Assembly: GCA_024663395.1 (NCBI GenBank) | Contig: JANFAH010000005.1 | Location: 2,232,001-2,296,000, forward strand | Length of the DNA stretch: 64,000 nt | Direction of reading: 5' to 3' | Origin: Pisolithus tinctorius | Taxonomy: Eukaryota > Basidiomycota > Agaricomycetes > Boletales > Pisolithaceae | Shown here: piece by piece, positions 23,018-35,413 of the stretch | Layout: each line of letters begins with the position of its first letter | Numbering within the stretch: the stretch's first letter is position 1 | The notes under the pieces: model-generated | Databases searched by the model: none | Told to the model about the DNA's origin: nothing | Seen by the model: only the letters and a program-made list of their open reading frames with translations | Position numbers and translations under genes: made by a program

Positions 23018-24837
23018 TCATGCATTTGGGACTATAGGCCAAGATCCCTCCGCTTTCCATTTGTCGACGACCTCCTGAAGAGTTTCTTGGCAGAATTTAG
23101 GTCGCTTCAACTGGTAACCGAGGATACGCTTGATCTTGTCATTGCTATATCCAAGTCTGTGTCGCGACAACGCGTATTTATCCATGTAAGCGTTAATGGT
23201 GTGTGCGTAACTGGTGGATTCGAAAGTTGAAGCATCTCTGTCCAAGTGCCAACATGATGTTCATTTATTTCTTCTCGAGGTCCTCAAGCTTGAGCTGGAA
23301 TGATATAAATTAGAGCACGAAGAATGTCAAAGAACCCTGCTACCTTTGCCATCGCGGTTTCCAAGCTCGAATAAAACTCGAAGGTTGTCCCAAAAAACTG
23401 GGTTATCATTGCACCACCTTTCGCCAACGTTGTCTCCGAGTCATCCACCTGTCCGTGGACAGGTCATAGGAGGATCACACAAAACTCGCAGGAGAACCCA
23501 CCACATTGAATATGGGAGCCACTGGCTGAGCGTCAGGTGAACAAGTCCCTGCTACCTCCTTCACCTTGCCCTTATCGTTGTGAAATGAAATCTTCTCGCC
23601 TGCGATTGCGTTGGCCTCCTTCCGTCCAAGAGGCCCCATCCCACTCAGCACATGCCCAGAGGGCGCTTGCCACGTCGTCAATGTGAACTGTGTTTACCGG
23701 ATCCTTTCCCGGTCCCCAACTATATATGGCATCAGTGATGGAGTGCAACGCTAGAATCCAGCACTCTTACATAGTCTTCATTGGTTTCTTCATGTACCCA
23801 TAGACCGAAGCCACCGTTATTACCAGAGCGTCTGAGAATGATTTCTCAGCATAGCTGAAACGGGTCGGAGGGAATAGGAGGGTCTTACAAAGACCAGATT
23901 CTACATAAGGACCGTATACAAACCCAATGCGGAGAATGACGAGGTTCAAGCTTGGAAAGATACTGAGCCGAGTAGCCATCCAACATGAAATGTCTCACTT
24001 TTCGATAGAAGCTAACATTCGCAGAGTCTCGTGCCACCAAATGTTGAGGGTCTTGACGGGTTTCGCATCCTTCCTTCTCGTCAATGGGGCCCTTATCAGA
24101 CGTTTCATATACGGATGCTGTAGTCGCACGTAAGCTTTGACATTTCTTTTTGCGGCCTCTAAAGCAATATTTCGGGAGACATTGAACGTCATTTTTATGG
24201 CAATCTGTTACTGAAAATAGTGGATAGGTGACAGTGAAAATCGCAAGACTACGTACGACTGTCTCCCCGGTCGTGATTCACTTCTCCGCTGAGATCGAAA
24301 ACATAGGCATACGGCGCCCTGCCCAGCAGGTGGATCGAAAGCAGATGCAACGGCAGCTGAAAATGAAGTGAGTGTATCACAGAGAGCATTGCGCGTTGTT
24401 GCTTACATGGAATTGTGAGATTTGCTTGGCGGTATTCTACTTCTGGTCGAGCTAAAACCTTTGGGAACTCTGAACCCAGGTATCTTTGTGGAAGTTGAGA
24501 TTGGATCGAGAAAAATACAGGAGAAGGAACCACCTACGTCGTCGGGGGAGAGACGGAGAATTTATCAACGATGCGCAGATGCTGTTGTAGAAGGTCGAGG
24601 GGGAAAAGTTATATGTGTAAAACCCCATAAGGACAATCCGGCACGTACAGAAACGAGTGAATCTCCTTGTGGTGGGACGAGAAAGCAGCGACGTGCGCGG
24701 GAGCAAGTGTTTAGTCCACCTACATAGAGATATCAAATGTAGGCATCTGCATTGAATCGACGGTACAAACGTGTAGGTGCAACAGAAGGAGCACTGACCG
24801 AAATGATCGCACTGGGTTTTTCCACACTGTCCGACAT
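23018..24837 (-). CDS. NAD-dependent epimerase/dehydratase (extended SDR), several frame breaks
   Basis: Start MSDSVEKPSAII (ATG 24837) leads through a short exon into GGLNTCSR (nucleotide-binding loop), LRIVDKFSVSPPTTY, SEFPKVLARPEVEYRQANLT and PYAYVFDLSGEVNHDRGD. Then come MTFNVSRNIALEAAKRNVKA, KPVKTLNIWWHETLRMLASI, and LSIFPSLNLVILRIGFVYGP with the YxxxK-region tyrosine. The C-terminus is YSNDKIKRILGYQLKRPKF and WKAEGSWPIV. This resembles fungal nucleotide-sugar dehydratase-like SDRs with unknown substrate. The frame breaks at 24800-24803 (a T run one short). It then shifts out and back in between about 24068 and 24113, so some 15 residues are read in the wrong frame. Another slip lies near 23640. 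Confidence 0.8.
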
Positions 24838-25187
24838 GATGAAGGCGGGGATGGGGCCGTCCACAAAGGGTTCACAGTAAAAGAGGCGGCTGTACTGATG
24901 ATTTATATATATCAGGATGAGTTTTATCGCGGCGGAGCTTATTTCGATGAGCTTCGGCATACTAACTGCTCATACCGCGGAGATTCAAATCTTCGTCTCC
25001 ACTTGAAAAACGGAAGCAAACGGCAGCTTTTTTGTCTTCGCCAAGACAAGACAAAATCAGATCGGCCGCCGGCCCCTTTTGACTTCGCTAATGTGATGCA
25101 ACTAAGTATTGCCAGACAAAGAACAGCACCCCTGATAGCATTGAAAAACAGGCTGACAATATGTCAATTATATATATATCCACGGTC
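24838..25187. other. Intergenic region upstream of the epimerase gene
   Basis: About 350 bp between two minus-strand genes. A 168-codon plus-strand open frame crosses it into the antisense of the neighbouring dehydrogenase, but its translation has no family signal. A short TA run lies at 25168-25178. Confidence 0.4.
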
Positions 25188-26367
25188 TCAATCGTGGCCA
25201 TCTCCACTAAGGTCCTTCAGGTATCGGTATACAGACGAGAAGTCTTTCCTTGCAAGCTCAGGGGATACTTTCAACACTACGGGCATACAAGTCTCTCGCG
25301 GCCTGCCAAGCGGAAGGGGGCTACTCCGAGCACTTGCGATGTCGGTGGCAAGTCGCATGTCCTTTGAACTCAATCAGTGGCGCGTATTAGCCTCATGTAA
25401 ATAAAATTACCTGATCATAAGGGCAGTGGCAAATCCACCTTCGTAGTCCCTTTCACAGGGTGGTGGACTTGTCTGGAAGAGATGACGGAACTGGGTTGTT
25501 GACTGAGGAGGCCCAACAGGCACCCGTCGAACTGTTTATGACACCAGCAAGCACGGCGGGGTCCAAGCCTAACGCTTGGCCGAGAAGCATGGCTTCGGCA
25601 ACGACGATCTGTTGCACACCAAGAACCAGATTATTGCAGATCTTTGCACTAAGCCCTGCACCTGATGATCCACAATAAATGATCCGTTTTCCCCATATGG
25701 GACAGAATTGGTTCTGCTTTCCGGAACGCTGCTTCTGTCCCACCGACCAAGAAAGACAGTGTACCTGCCTTGGCACCAGCGACGCCTAAATATTGTCAGA
25801 GCGCTCGCAGCTACACGGAGATTAACGCGCACCCCCTGACACGGGCGCGCGATCATGAGTGCTTTCGACTCCTCGGCAGCGCCAGCAACTCGCCGCGCGA
25901 CATCCACGTCAAGGGTCGTGGAGTCAATAAGCAACGTCTGTTGGGGTTTATCGGCTGCGAATGACCGTAGGGCGGGTATGATCCCGTTGGATTCTGTATA
26001 TACGGTTTGAACTTCCGGAGAGGAGGGTAGCATCGTTACGACGGTTGCGGACGCCCGGAACTGCTCTGAAAATACATGACTATCGCGTAACGCATGTGTG
26101 GGTGTTGGTACTCACTCCTCCGGGGTGCGAACTACTTCGATGAGTGCCTCTGGAAATCGGGATAAGAAGCTGCGTTGAAAGGATACAGCACTCTCCGGGA
26201 TTGCATCACATACGACAAACCCAGAGTCCGGAGACTCGGAGAACTTGTTAAGGAAGAGGTTGTGCGCCATCTCAGAGCCCATGCGACCCCAGGCCAATGA
26301 ATGCCGTTGTCCGGGCCCGCATTGTGCAGCGATCGAGCGCCTGGAGTGCACGAAATGTAGGTTTCAT
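25188..26367 (-). CDS. 3-hydroxyisobutyrate dehydrogenase, mitochondrial
   Basis: The N-terminal MKPTFRALQALDRCTMRART is basic and Ala/Leu-rich, fitting a mitochondrial presequence. FIGLG...MGSEMAHNLFLNKF follows, the NAD-binding GxGxxG region. Next come TVVTMLPSSPEVQTVYTESN and LLIDSTTLDVDVARRVA, with GKRIIYCGSSGAGLSAKICN (catalytic lysine in GxxxAKxxNN). The C-terminal block runs from LDPAVLAGVINSSTGACW to ELARKDFSSVYRYLKD. The enzyme converts 3-hydroxyisobutyrate to methylmalonate semialdehyde in valine breakdown. Four or five introns. The glycine-rich loop contains a one-base discrepancy at 26284-26289, and the middle exon after KALMIA is also displaced. It shares a 193-bp divergent promoter with the SCY1-like gene. 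Confidence 0.9.
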
Positions 26368-26560
26368 CTTCCGATATGGGTTGGACGTCAGCGGTGTGAT
26401 CGACGACTGCAGCTGGCAGCACAACTCTCCAGTCTGGACCCGGGAGTCCATGGCATGCGGGGTAACGACGCGGATCACGTGTCGGACAACACCCAATGGC
26501 AATGTTACGTCAGCACTGTGTTCACCACCACAGCAGCGGAGGATAATATTAATTTGGGCC
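26368..26560. promoter_or_regulatory. 193-bp bidirectional promoter (HIBADH / SCYL2-like)
   Basis: Both start codons are well supported by conserved N-termini, so this short gap must serve transcription in both directions. No TATA box is visible on either strand. Confidence 0.5.
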
Positions 26561-29500
26561 ATGCTAGCAGCAGCGACGTCGTTTTTCTCTAGGACGGCGA
26601 TCTCGCAGTCCTATAACATCGGGGCAGGAAATGCAAGCAGGTCTTCGACACCGACGCCCTCCGGGTCGTCATCTCCTGTGTCCCACACCTCGACGGCACG
26701 AATCGGCTTTAGGAAGGTGCAGGGCGCGGTGCACAAGGTCACAAATAAACGTGTATCTGTCTGGTCACTCGATAAGCGCGTTGAGATGGAAGGTTTGGGT
26801 CCCCTGTCAAGGGATCACGTTCTGGAAGTTTTGAAGGCAGAGGTATTTTATACCGTCTCTCACACGGATATGTAGACTTGACCCACCGCAGGCTACTGCG
26901 CTAAGCAGACTTCGTCACCCTTCCATCCTCGGTACGGTGGATTCTGTTCTAGGGAAGACGATATACACTTACAACTTTCGCTTTCGAAGAGATGGTCGAG
27001 CCTCTGGAGGAAACGAGGAACGAACTCATTTTCGCGACTGAGCCTGTCCTTTCATCGCTTGAGATGTCGATACCACGGAAATCCAGTCATACGCGATCGT
27101 GGAACTTGATGAAATCGAGGTACAGCACTTTTGATCTCCTGTCATTTGCGGCGAATACTCATGGACAACTAAGATTCAGAAGGGAATTCTCCAACTATGC
27201 AAAGGCCTTTCATTTCTCCACTCGTCAGCACGATTGATACACACAAACCTGAAACCAGAGTGCATCATCATTAATGACGCTGTAAGCGCTGTTATGTTCG
27301 ACATGCGGTCCTCGTGGCCTCACAACGCATATTTCAGGGTGATTGGAAGATCTCTGGACTTGGCCTGACCATTCCACTGACCAACTGCTGACGGGACACC
27401 TACGCGCTGGGAGTTCCCGGGATCGGATGCACGCGTTCCGTCATACGTTCAACGTTCCTTTGACTACATCGGTACATTCATACATTCAGCATTGCACTCC
27501 AGAAAACCTGATACAAGGAATAGCACCCGAATACGCTTTGGATGAGACCCTTGTCACTGCATCAGACATATACTCGCTTGGTGCCTGGTATATGCAGTTC
27601 ATTGTAAGGGCAAACCGCCTTTTCTCAACTATGGGAGTCTTGGTAGCCTTCGCGACAATGTTGGTCGGCCAGTGCCAGATATTGGTCAGCTGGACACAGA
27701 TTTGCAAGGTCTTATACACACACGCCTGAACTTCGCGGGTCACTAATACAGCCTTCTGCTAGATCTTCTAAGGTCCCTTCTAACACGATCGCCTTCAAAT
27801 AGACCCACTTCGTTCGACTTTGCCTTCACACCCTTTCTTCTCGTCTCTGCCTATATCTACCCTCAATTTCCTCGATCGTTCAAATTTTACGACAAAAACA
27901 CGAGAAGAGAAAATATCATTTATGAAGGGCTTGACTGGCGTCCTGAACAAGTTCTCTGAGGGGTTGAAAGTGAGGAAGATACTGCCGTCACTCCTAGAAG
28001 AGGTCTGTCGTCTGTGATTTGAAGTTTCGGGCGATATTAACACATGGGTGCAGATGAAGATACACACCTCCTTCCCTATATCCTTCCGAATGTTTTGCCA
28101 TCTCAACTATCTTGTCTGCTGTGCAATTTGCCCAACTCGTTTTGCCAAGTCTCAAACCCTTGTTCACTGTCAAGATCCCCGCAGAACATGCTAACTCTTC
28201 TTGATAATCTCGACATGTTGCAGAGTAAGACCGAAAAGGTCGTTTTCCGAGAACGTGAGTGCAAGTAAGGCAACGATGACTTCTATCGTTCACTAAATGC
28301 CAACCAGAGGTCCTCCCCCTTGTATACAATGCTCTGGAGTCCGAACATGCTATCGTAAGCTTTGTCGCTGGGAAAAAAGTGACCACATGTTCAATTTCTC
28401 AAGGTCCAAGAACGTGCATTAGGAGTCGTGCCCAATTTATGCGAAACCATTGATTATGCTGAGGTTTCTGGCGTTCCTGTTCCCTCGCGTCGCCGTAAGT
28501 TCACCGGTGCTGTCAATGATACATATGTTGAACAATCAGTATAGTTGGTGTTCACCAAAACTAGACTACTGTCAGTGAAGGTAGCCACGTTAGCGACCTT
28601 CCTGAGTATGGTGAAAGTTCTGGATCAGGTTGGTCCTGTCTGCCTTTGCTACACTCTCGGGTGACCCTAATACTTCCGTTCAGATAAATCTCACCCAAAA
28701 GCTATGCCCTTTGTTGTCGAAGATTCGCACAAAGGAACCAGCTGTCATTGTGAATCCAACAACCTGCTCTAGGGTTGATTTTTTTTAACGACGTCTGCAG
28801 ATGGCCACTTTATCTGTTCAGGAAGCAATGGGCTTTAAGATTGAACGGGAAGCGGTGGCAACCCTTGTCCTTCCTCAGTTGGGGCGATGTCCATGGGTCC
28901 TCGTGCGTTGATATTTTTGCTTCGGCAGTGACTCATCGGTCTAATCATCTTTAAGTACTCAACATCGAACAATTCCAGCGGTTTATGTCTGTTATCCGCA
29001 AGCTCGGCGACCGAGTTGAAAAAGAGCACGACCAGTTCCTCCGCGACTCTCAACGCATAGAGGACCGATCAGCACTTGCTAATGGAGTCAATCTGCCTAA
29101 CCTCAACTCTGGCGTTGATTTTGAGAGTTTGGTCGGACGTGCCAATACTACTACTAGAGCTGAGGTTCTCGATGACCATCGTAAGAGCTGGGACGACGAT
29201 GTGTGGGGGCCGATACTTAATGGCGGACATGAGGTTAGTGTTCATTTCAATTTTCAGCCTCTCGTATTGATAGGTTGAACAGGTGTCAACTCCCGGAATA
29301 TCTGCTGTCACACCAACTCCACAGGTCTCTAGCTCACAAGCCTCGGCCCCGGCACTGCCTGCACATCCACAGGTACAGTCTTTACCCTCGTCTCCCAGGG
29401 TTTCAGCGGCCGCTCCACTACCTCGACCATCTCGTCTGGGAGCGAAACCGTTCCTGCCACCTCCATCGAGAAGCCAGCGTTCTCTACGAGTACCCCGTTG

Positions 29501-29839
29501 GGCACTATTTCTTCGATTGGCCGACCGATGAGGATTTCCAGTCCGCCATCCAATCCTCAGCATGGTACTAGTTTCTCCAACTCATCATCAGCGATGTCCA
29601 AGCCGAATTACAACATATCCTTCTCCGATGTCATGTTGCCCGCCTCGAGTACCCCTTCAACCTCCCCACCCATTAATCCAGCACCCAATTATAATTCATT
29701 CATGTTGACGAATTCTCCTTCTGTTACGACGCCACCTTCAATGGGTTCTATGCTAATGCCTATGCAGCCGACTAAGTTAGTCGCACCGAGTAAACCGGTG
29801 ACCAAGGATGACTGGGGTGACTTCGACCCCCTGAAATAG
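26561..29839 (+). CDS. SCY1-like: SCY1-like pseudokinase (SCYL2-type)
   Basis: Start MLAAATSFFSRTAISQSYNI is conserved in fungal Scy1 proteins. The kinase-like domain shows VTNKRVSVWSLDKR, RLRHPSIL, MVEPLEETRNELIFATEPVL, GDWKISGLGLT (no DFG metal site) and APEYALDETLVTASDIYSLG. These point to a catalytically weak or dead kinase. HEAT-like repeats follow (for example LPYILPN, ALGVVPNLCETIDYA, TRLLSVKVATLATFLSMVKV), then RFMSVIRKLGDRVEKEHDQF. The tail is a long Ser/Pro/Thr-rich linker ending DDWGDFDPLK (TAG 29837-29839), with a WxxF-type motif known to bind clathrin adaptors. The human homologue works in clathrin-coated vesicle traffic. Ten or more introns. Frame slips occur near 27120-27240 and 28790-28890. 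Confidence 0.88.
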
Positions 29840-29913
29840 GACTACGGTGTATTACTACCTTATTAGAGATAGTTGAGTTACTAAATCTAACACAATCACT
29901 GTCGCTGCTGTCG

Positions 29914-32900
29914 TTACGCAGCCTCGACCTCCACACCATCGATCGGGCGAACGAAGTCCGCCTTCACGATTGTATCTACCCCGTCGAGCTCATTTTTCTT
30001 GCCTCGGGATGCTATCGACATCGATCTCGAGGTTGAGTAGTCCGCGTAGGATTACCAAGGCTCCTATCTTGGATGAAATCGTGTTGTGCTCGCGGCAAGT
30101 TGGGCTTAATATACCTAGAGAACATATGCCAACCCTGTTGTCAAGAAAGGGAAAGGAAACCTACAGTTCGCGCAACCCTCTTCACATGGACAAGTCTCAA
30201 CTGCACTCTGGGCCTTTTTCAGAATTTCCGAGGCTTACCCACGATAAGGATAAGTGAACATCAATATAACAACACAGACAACTCACGTCACTTACCATGA
30301 TCAAACGCTTGAGCAGTGATGCCACTGTTTCCCAGTGATTCGTAAAAAATCAACCTGGCAGAATTTAGGGAGACTGGTGGAAATGTCGATCAAGATAACC
30401 ATACCTTGCTGGCCTTTTCCGCCGGGACTCAGCAGCTTTCAGCTCCTTCTCGGCGGCTTTACATTCTGTCTTGAGGCCAGCACCCAGTGCAAAGCCATTC
30501 ATCCAAGCATGACAAGCAGAATGGATAGCTGCAGCAGGCGAGATTGCTTGGAACGCAACAAGTCTAGAATATTTCCAGGAACGTCAAGCCATAACCCAGT
30601 TCCTTGTCTCTCCCAAGGTGGGGTATCGACGTCGACGACGTCGAGAATGCATTTATTCCTGAAGCCCTTGTGTTAAAAAAAGCCTCGACGCTACGCTGAA
30701 TAACCGTGCCTTATTTTGTAGAATCCTACAACAGAATATGGTAAGCACCCCACGAAAAACTGGTCAGAACACGCACCGTATACGACTGTGGCGATTTCTA
30801 CTCCTGGTCAAGTGATTAGAATAGAACATACGAGGCCTCATCACACGACACACTTACTTCCGAAAAACAGCCTGTGGGGGGAGTCCGGTATCTCCTTGAT
30901 CCGGTACGTCTGTTTGGCATCTATATCCCTGCGTACACCTAACTGAGAAGAGGCAGTGGCAGAGATATAATTTACGTACGTGAAATCTCTGCGAACACTT
31001 TCAGTACACGCTTCAAACCAGGGGAACCATACATACCTGGGCGAAGTAATCCAGTTAACGTCCGCCCTTAACACTTGCGCCATCCTGGCATCGTGGCTGA
31101 CTTCCTTGACCTAACCCCCCCAATCAGTAACCTACGACAATTAAAAATCGGAGGATGTACAATGAAGGTGAGGCCCTGATGCATGAACTGGCAGAGAATG
31201 AGCTTTCGGGGGCAACGGGAGAAGGCCGATGAGCATACCACACCACCTTCGTAAACCTCGAATAGTGCACGCGAGAGCTCAAGTTCCTCCAAAATCTTGG
31301 CTCTTTGGCCGCCTTCCTGGACTTTTCGTTACGTCTACTACAATGTATTTCACTTCCTCCGCACCCCGAATAGCCACATGTTTCTGGGGATACGGCAAGT
31401 ACTTTGGATGTGTGTGATACCTACCATAGGGATTAAGACGGTGGCATCACTTTTGGCCGCAAACACTCACCAGCCATCTTCGTCCCGGATCAACTTCTTG
31501 TCACATATCTCAGATAACAGGGGGCCGAAGAAGACGACATCATCCTTAGAGACGGGCAACTCGTGAGCTGCACATTGAATGTGTGCTTCAACGATTTCTT
31601 TGCTGTCCAAGTGAATTACAAGATCGTCAATCGGTTATTGTACAGCGCGTCAGGATTTTTCACGTAATGTTGGTCCAATGGGGACATGTCTGCGACTAAA
31701 ACGGCCATGGAGTCACGGGCACGCCGTCCCCGCCCGTCCCGCTTGTTGGCGCTGCGATGATGTCAGTAGTGTAGGCATTCGTTTCTTCTTCTACTCGGTG
31801 AATGCACGCACGAAATTCGCTAAACCAAAAGGAAAAACCGAGCATAATTACGGCGTCCTAAAACGCCAATATCTATACCCAACTCAAGAGCGTTAGTAGC
31901 AACTATCCCAAGTAAGTTTCCGGAGAACGCCTCGTGCTCAATGCGCCTGCGATCCTAGATATATAACAGTGAGCCAGTGTAGTCGGCAAACGAGAATATG
32001 CATGAACCTCCTGAGAATATCCTGTTACAGCATAAGAGGAACTACCGGGCCGTAACATGCCGCCTTACTCACCTCCACGGTATGGCATAACCTTAGCGAG
32101 GATGTCCAGTCGACCTTCGGCGCTCAGATCTGTGCGGAGAGCCTTCATTGCCTTGAAGCTGTTAATGACTAGCCGTTCGACCAGAGAAACTAATCTCCCT
32201 TACTAATTCGCATGCCTTGCGAATCTGGCAGCCACTGGTAATGCTTTGTCCAGTCACTCTCCACGAGTTTCATACCTTGCAAAATAGTATAACTCTGATG
32301 CCTCTCTTCATCAGAAACCTCATGAGTCTCGTTGCTTCAGACATTGCACTATGATGACCAAGCTTCGGGGCACGTTCGTCAACATATGGTGGTGCCCAAA
32401 CAAGGTAGTCTTTGCATCCGGAAGGCGCCCCATCATCGGTAATCTCCTCGACCTCCTACGTGTGGTGAACCCTCAGAGTATAAGGGTACAAATGTACATA
32501 ATACAGACCTTAACGCCAAAAAGCCGTTGCATATGCTGTGCAGGCTTGGTAATGGTTGCACTGCAGGAAACGAAGACAGTCTCACGATCTATATTTCGTC
32601 AGAGCGGGGGTGTTTTCTCACAATTAAAGACTGACTTCCAACTGCTGCACAGACGCGGCGGAACCGTCTAATCACTTGTGCAACGTGGCTGGTTAACACG
32701 GGTCAACTTGTGCTACCTCATCATGGACACGAACTCACCTGCCCATGAGGTCTGAATAGTAGTGAAGTTCATCGACAGCGAGAATCTTCAGATTTTGCAA
32801 GAAGCTGCTACACTTTGTCAGTTGCGAGTCAAAATAAAGAAGGGTCAAAATACTAGCCTCCTCCATAGCTCCTCGTGCGGTAGAATTGACGCATGGATTG

Positions 32901-34684
32901 TATCCTGGATCGAGAGCATCAGCGATAAAAGCCGGGCCACACACTGACGAACTTACGAAGTTAGTGAAGATGATGGAGGCACCTTCTCTGATTGCTATTC
33001 CTCATGCTGCAGCCACTCTCATTAACTGGAGGAGGGTACATACCTGCTCTGCGTTCTTGGGGAGTATCTCCATCATAGGTTGCCACGTTGACATGCCGCA
33101 GTTCGGGACAGGACCACAGCAACTGTTCCAACGCAGTTCTCTGATCTTGAGCTAGAGCCTTAGTTGGATATACAAACATGGCAGTTGCATTCGGATCCTC
33201 CTCCAAAAATCGCAGGATCGGAACCTGTCGACATCAAGCATTACTGTAGTAGGAATTATACGAATTAACCCCTACTTGATAAATCACACTCTTGCCCGAG
33301 GCAGTGCTTGTCGATACAATTACATGCTTCTTGTCGCAAATGGCATTAATGGCCGCAGTTTGGTGTGTATAGAATGAGGTGATTTTCCTCGAATCACGAA
33401 GGGCTTGTTGTATCGATGGAGAGAGGGGTTGACTGAGAAAACCTTCGCCCGAGATAAGGAATTGACCAGTACGAGATGTGTTAAGAATGTGTACCTTCTC
33501 TAGCTGTTCTTGCCGGGAAAGTCCTACGGTCCATGATCTGCTTGGTATACCAATCTCGTTCTTGGATTTCCTGGATCACCTCGTCCACCGATGGACGGTT
33601 ATCGGGACTCGGGACTTCTACCTCAGCTTTGAGTAGATGAGACCTCGCTTTCGGGTTAGCGGGGATATGATCCCTCGCCGCCGCTTTCAGCAATTCCACA
33701 GGATCCTCCCCATCCGGCACCGCAGACAATAACCTGAAGGTAGGTCAGCGGCACACAAGGAGCGAAAGCCGCGCGCACTCATTCACGGCCAATCTGAATC
33801 TTTCGTCGCGGTTCTCGATCAATTTCTTGGACTGGGTTGTTGACATGGCAGGTGGAAGCGACAACAAAGAACTTTGTGCGGGTGAGTTGTGTGCCGAGCG
33901 TTGCAGAGTGATTCCATACCCAGTGCGCTGCTTCTTCCCTCTAGAGTTGTCTGCAAACTCAAGAACAAGGACGTGCTCGCCCTCCTCGATCCCGGGAAGC
34001 TGAGAGCCGGACTTCTCAAGCGAATGGAGGGAGAAGTCTGGACTTTTTCGACCACGACACTGTACCTGAGACGACGATTCTGCTTGTATACGCAACTGGT
34101 CACGCGCTATGTACGCGAAATTGATCAGGTCTGGGAGCAAAGCCCTAGAAAAAGCGCCATGTGAGGTATACATTCAAAGCGCGCGGGATCACGGACTTGA
34201 GCTCTGCGACCTGCGCGAGTTCCAACGGTCTGAATGGACGTTTGAATAATTAACTGAGGGAATACCAGTAAAAACTCACCGCTTCAAAATGCCTTCCACA
34301 GAGGACCTGACCATGGGGAACGTAGTCGCGAGATGCTTTCGCGAGGAGACAAAAGCAAGTACAACATTGAGAGCCTGCAAAGTGACGTGAGATGGCTGCT
34401 GGTTAGACACACCAGTAACCATTTACCTTGTAAACCTGCAAAGCGTATGACAATGCATGAATTGACTCAGACACAGCATCCTATGAAACATTTTACCTTG
34501 AAAAGCTGAAGTGCAAAATGATGAAAATGTGTCAAGTATACAGGACGGGTGCACTCGCATCGTGGAAGTATGCTGGCCACTCAACATTCTGTTCCTTCTC
34601 TTTTCCTTTCGTCTTGGAGTTTCTCGGCTTTTTCGTGGCGCTCTTCTCTGCACCGCTATGGTCTTCGTTGACTCTGCGTTTCAT
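29914..34684 (-). CDS. HRQ1: RecQ4-like DNA helicase Hrq1
   Basis: Start MKRRVNEDHSGAEKSATKKP (ATG 34684) gives a nuclear-targeting basic region. An Hrq1 N-terminal part follows (LNVVLAFVSSRKHLATTFP). Helicase motifs come in order: TASGKSVIYQ (Walker A, near 33285), MFVYPTKALAQDQR (Ia), AVDELHYYSDLMGR (II, DELH type) and VSCSATI (III, near 32570). The C-terminal DUF1998-type zinc region shows AAIHSACHAWMNGFALGAGL and later CPCEEGCANC. It ends SSKIGALVILRGLLNLEI and a final acidic segment, stop at 29914-29916. Hrq1 is a 3'-5' helicase for interstrand crosslink repair and telomere upkeep. More than 15 introns. A frame discrepancy lies near 34537-34545 and several more in 30400-31000, so the protein is not continuous as read. 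Confidence 0.88.
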
Positions 34685-34768
34685 GTTTTAATGAACCGGT
34701 CGCAAAGAATCCACCGATAGGAGCATGCCGAGCAATATTGGAACGGTGTGACGCGACAGAGAGCGTAT

Positions 34769-34774
34769 CACGTG
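34769..34774. promoter_or_regulatory. CACGTG E-box between HRQ1 and small basic gene
   Basis: A CACGTG core lies 85 bp upstream of HRQ1's start and 132 bp upstream of the plus-strand ORF. It is a candidate bHLH site, inferred from sequence only. Confidence 0.3.
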
Positions 34775-34905
34775 CATGTGACATCCCTCCATTCCAAAGT
34801 CACGCAGTTCGGGTTCAGTAAGAACAGTACAGTTTGCACAAGACATAGCTGGGGTAAGCCCACGTCGCTAATGCACCTCAGTACACTAATCAGCGTAGGG
34901 TCGTC

Positions 34906-35160
34906 ATGCGGACACTCATCACCCGTTTTGTTCCCAGGGCTTCACTCCCACCTGCCAAGGTCGTCCCTCCACCGCTCACGAAAAAGCAGGAAAAGGCCAT
35001 GAAAGAACCGCTGGTCAAGATAATGCAGAGACGTCAGGAGGAGGCTGGCAAATCATGGCCAATGAACTTGCGTATCGAGCCCATTCTAGCGAGGAGGGCG
35101 ACGGGAAGCTTTCCAAAGGCTGTTAGGTCAAAGATGAGGAAGCTCCTGACCGAGCAGTGA
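34906..35160 (+). CDS. Small basic protein, possibly mitochondrial, unknown function
   Basis: An 84-codon frame without introns begins MRTLITRFVPRASLPPAKVV and ends with TGA 35158-35160. The first 18 residues are rich in Arg, Ser and hydrophobics and lack acids, which suits a mitochondrial targeting sequence. The remainder (KKQEKAMKEPLVKIMQRRQE, SWPMNLRIEPILARRATGSF, RSKMRKLL) is strongly basic, like small mitoribosomal or RNA-associated proteins. I cannot place it in a named family. It sits divergently from HRQ1 with 221 bp between starts. Coding status is inferred from composition and position. An upstream exon cannot be excluded. Confidence 0.55.
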   Translation: MRTLITRFVPRASLPPAKVVPPPLTKKQEKAMKEPLVKIMQRRQEEAGKSWPMNLRIEPILARRATGSFPKAVRSKMRKLLTEQ

Positions 35161-35413
35161 CGGCTAATTTCGAGGCACACCCACTTTAGAGAAGGCGAGT
35201 CTACATGCTTCATGGCCACTCGCACGTTTAATTTTTGCTCTCTGCTTGATTTGTTCTGCCTTTCGTAACTCCTTGTTAGAATAGCTTGTTTGCAAGTCAG
35301 ACAGACTATTCCTTCCCGGCGATCCTCGTTGACAGGACGATAGCTGTGACTAATAGATGCTTTACAGTTAATTATCCGGAACGATGCCCTTCCTGGAATA
35401 CATTGGTCTGGTA

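Noticed and set aside
24898..25404. 168-codon plus-strand open frame
   Set aside because: It runs antisense to the conserved C-terminus of the HIBADH gene and its own translation has no family signal or plausible neighbours.
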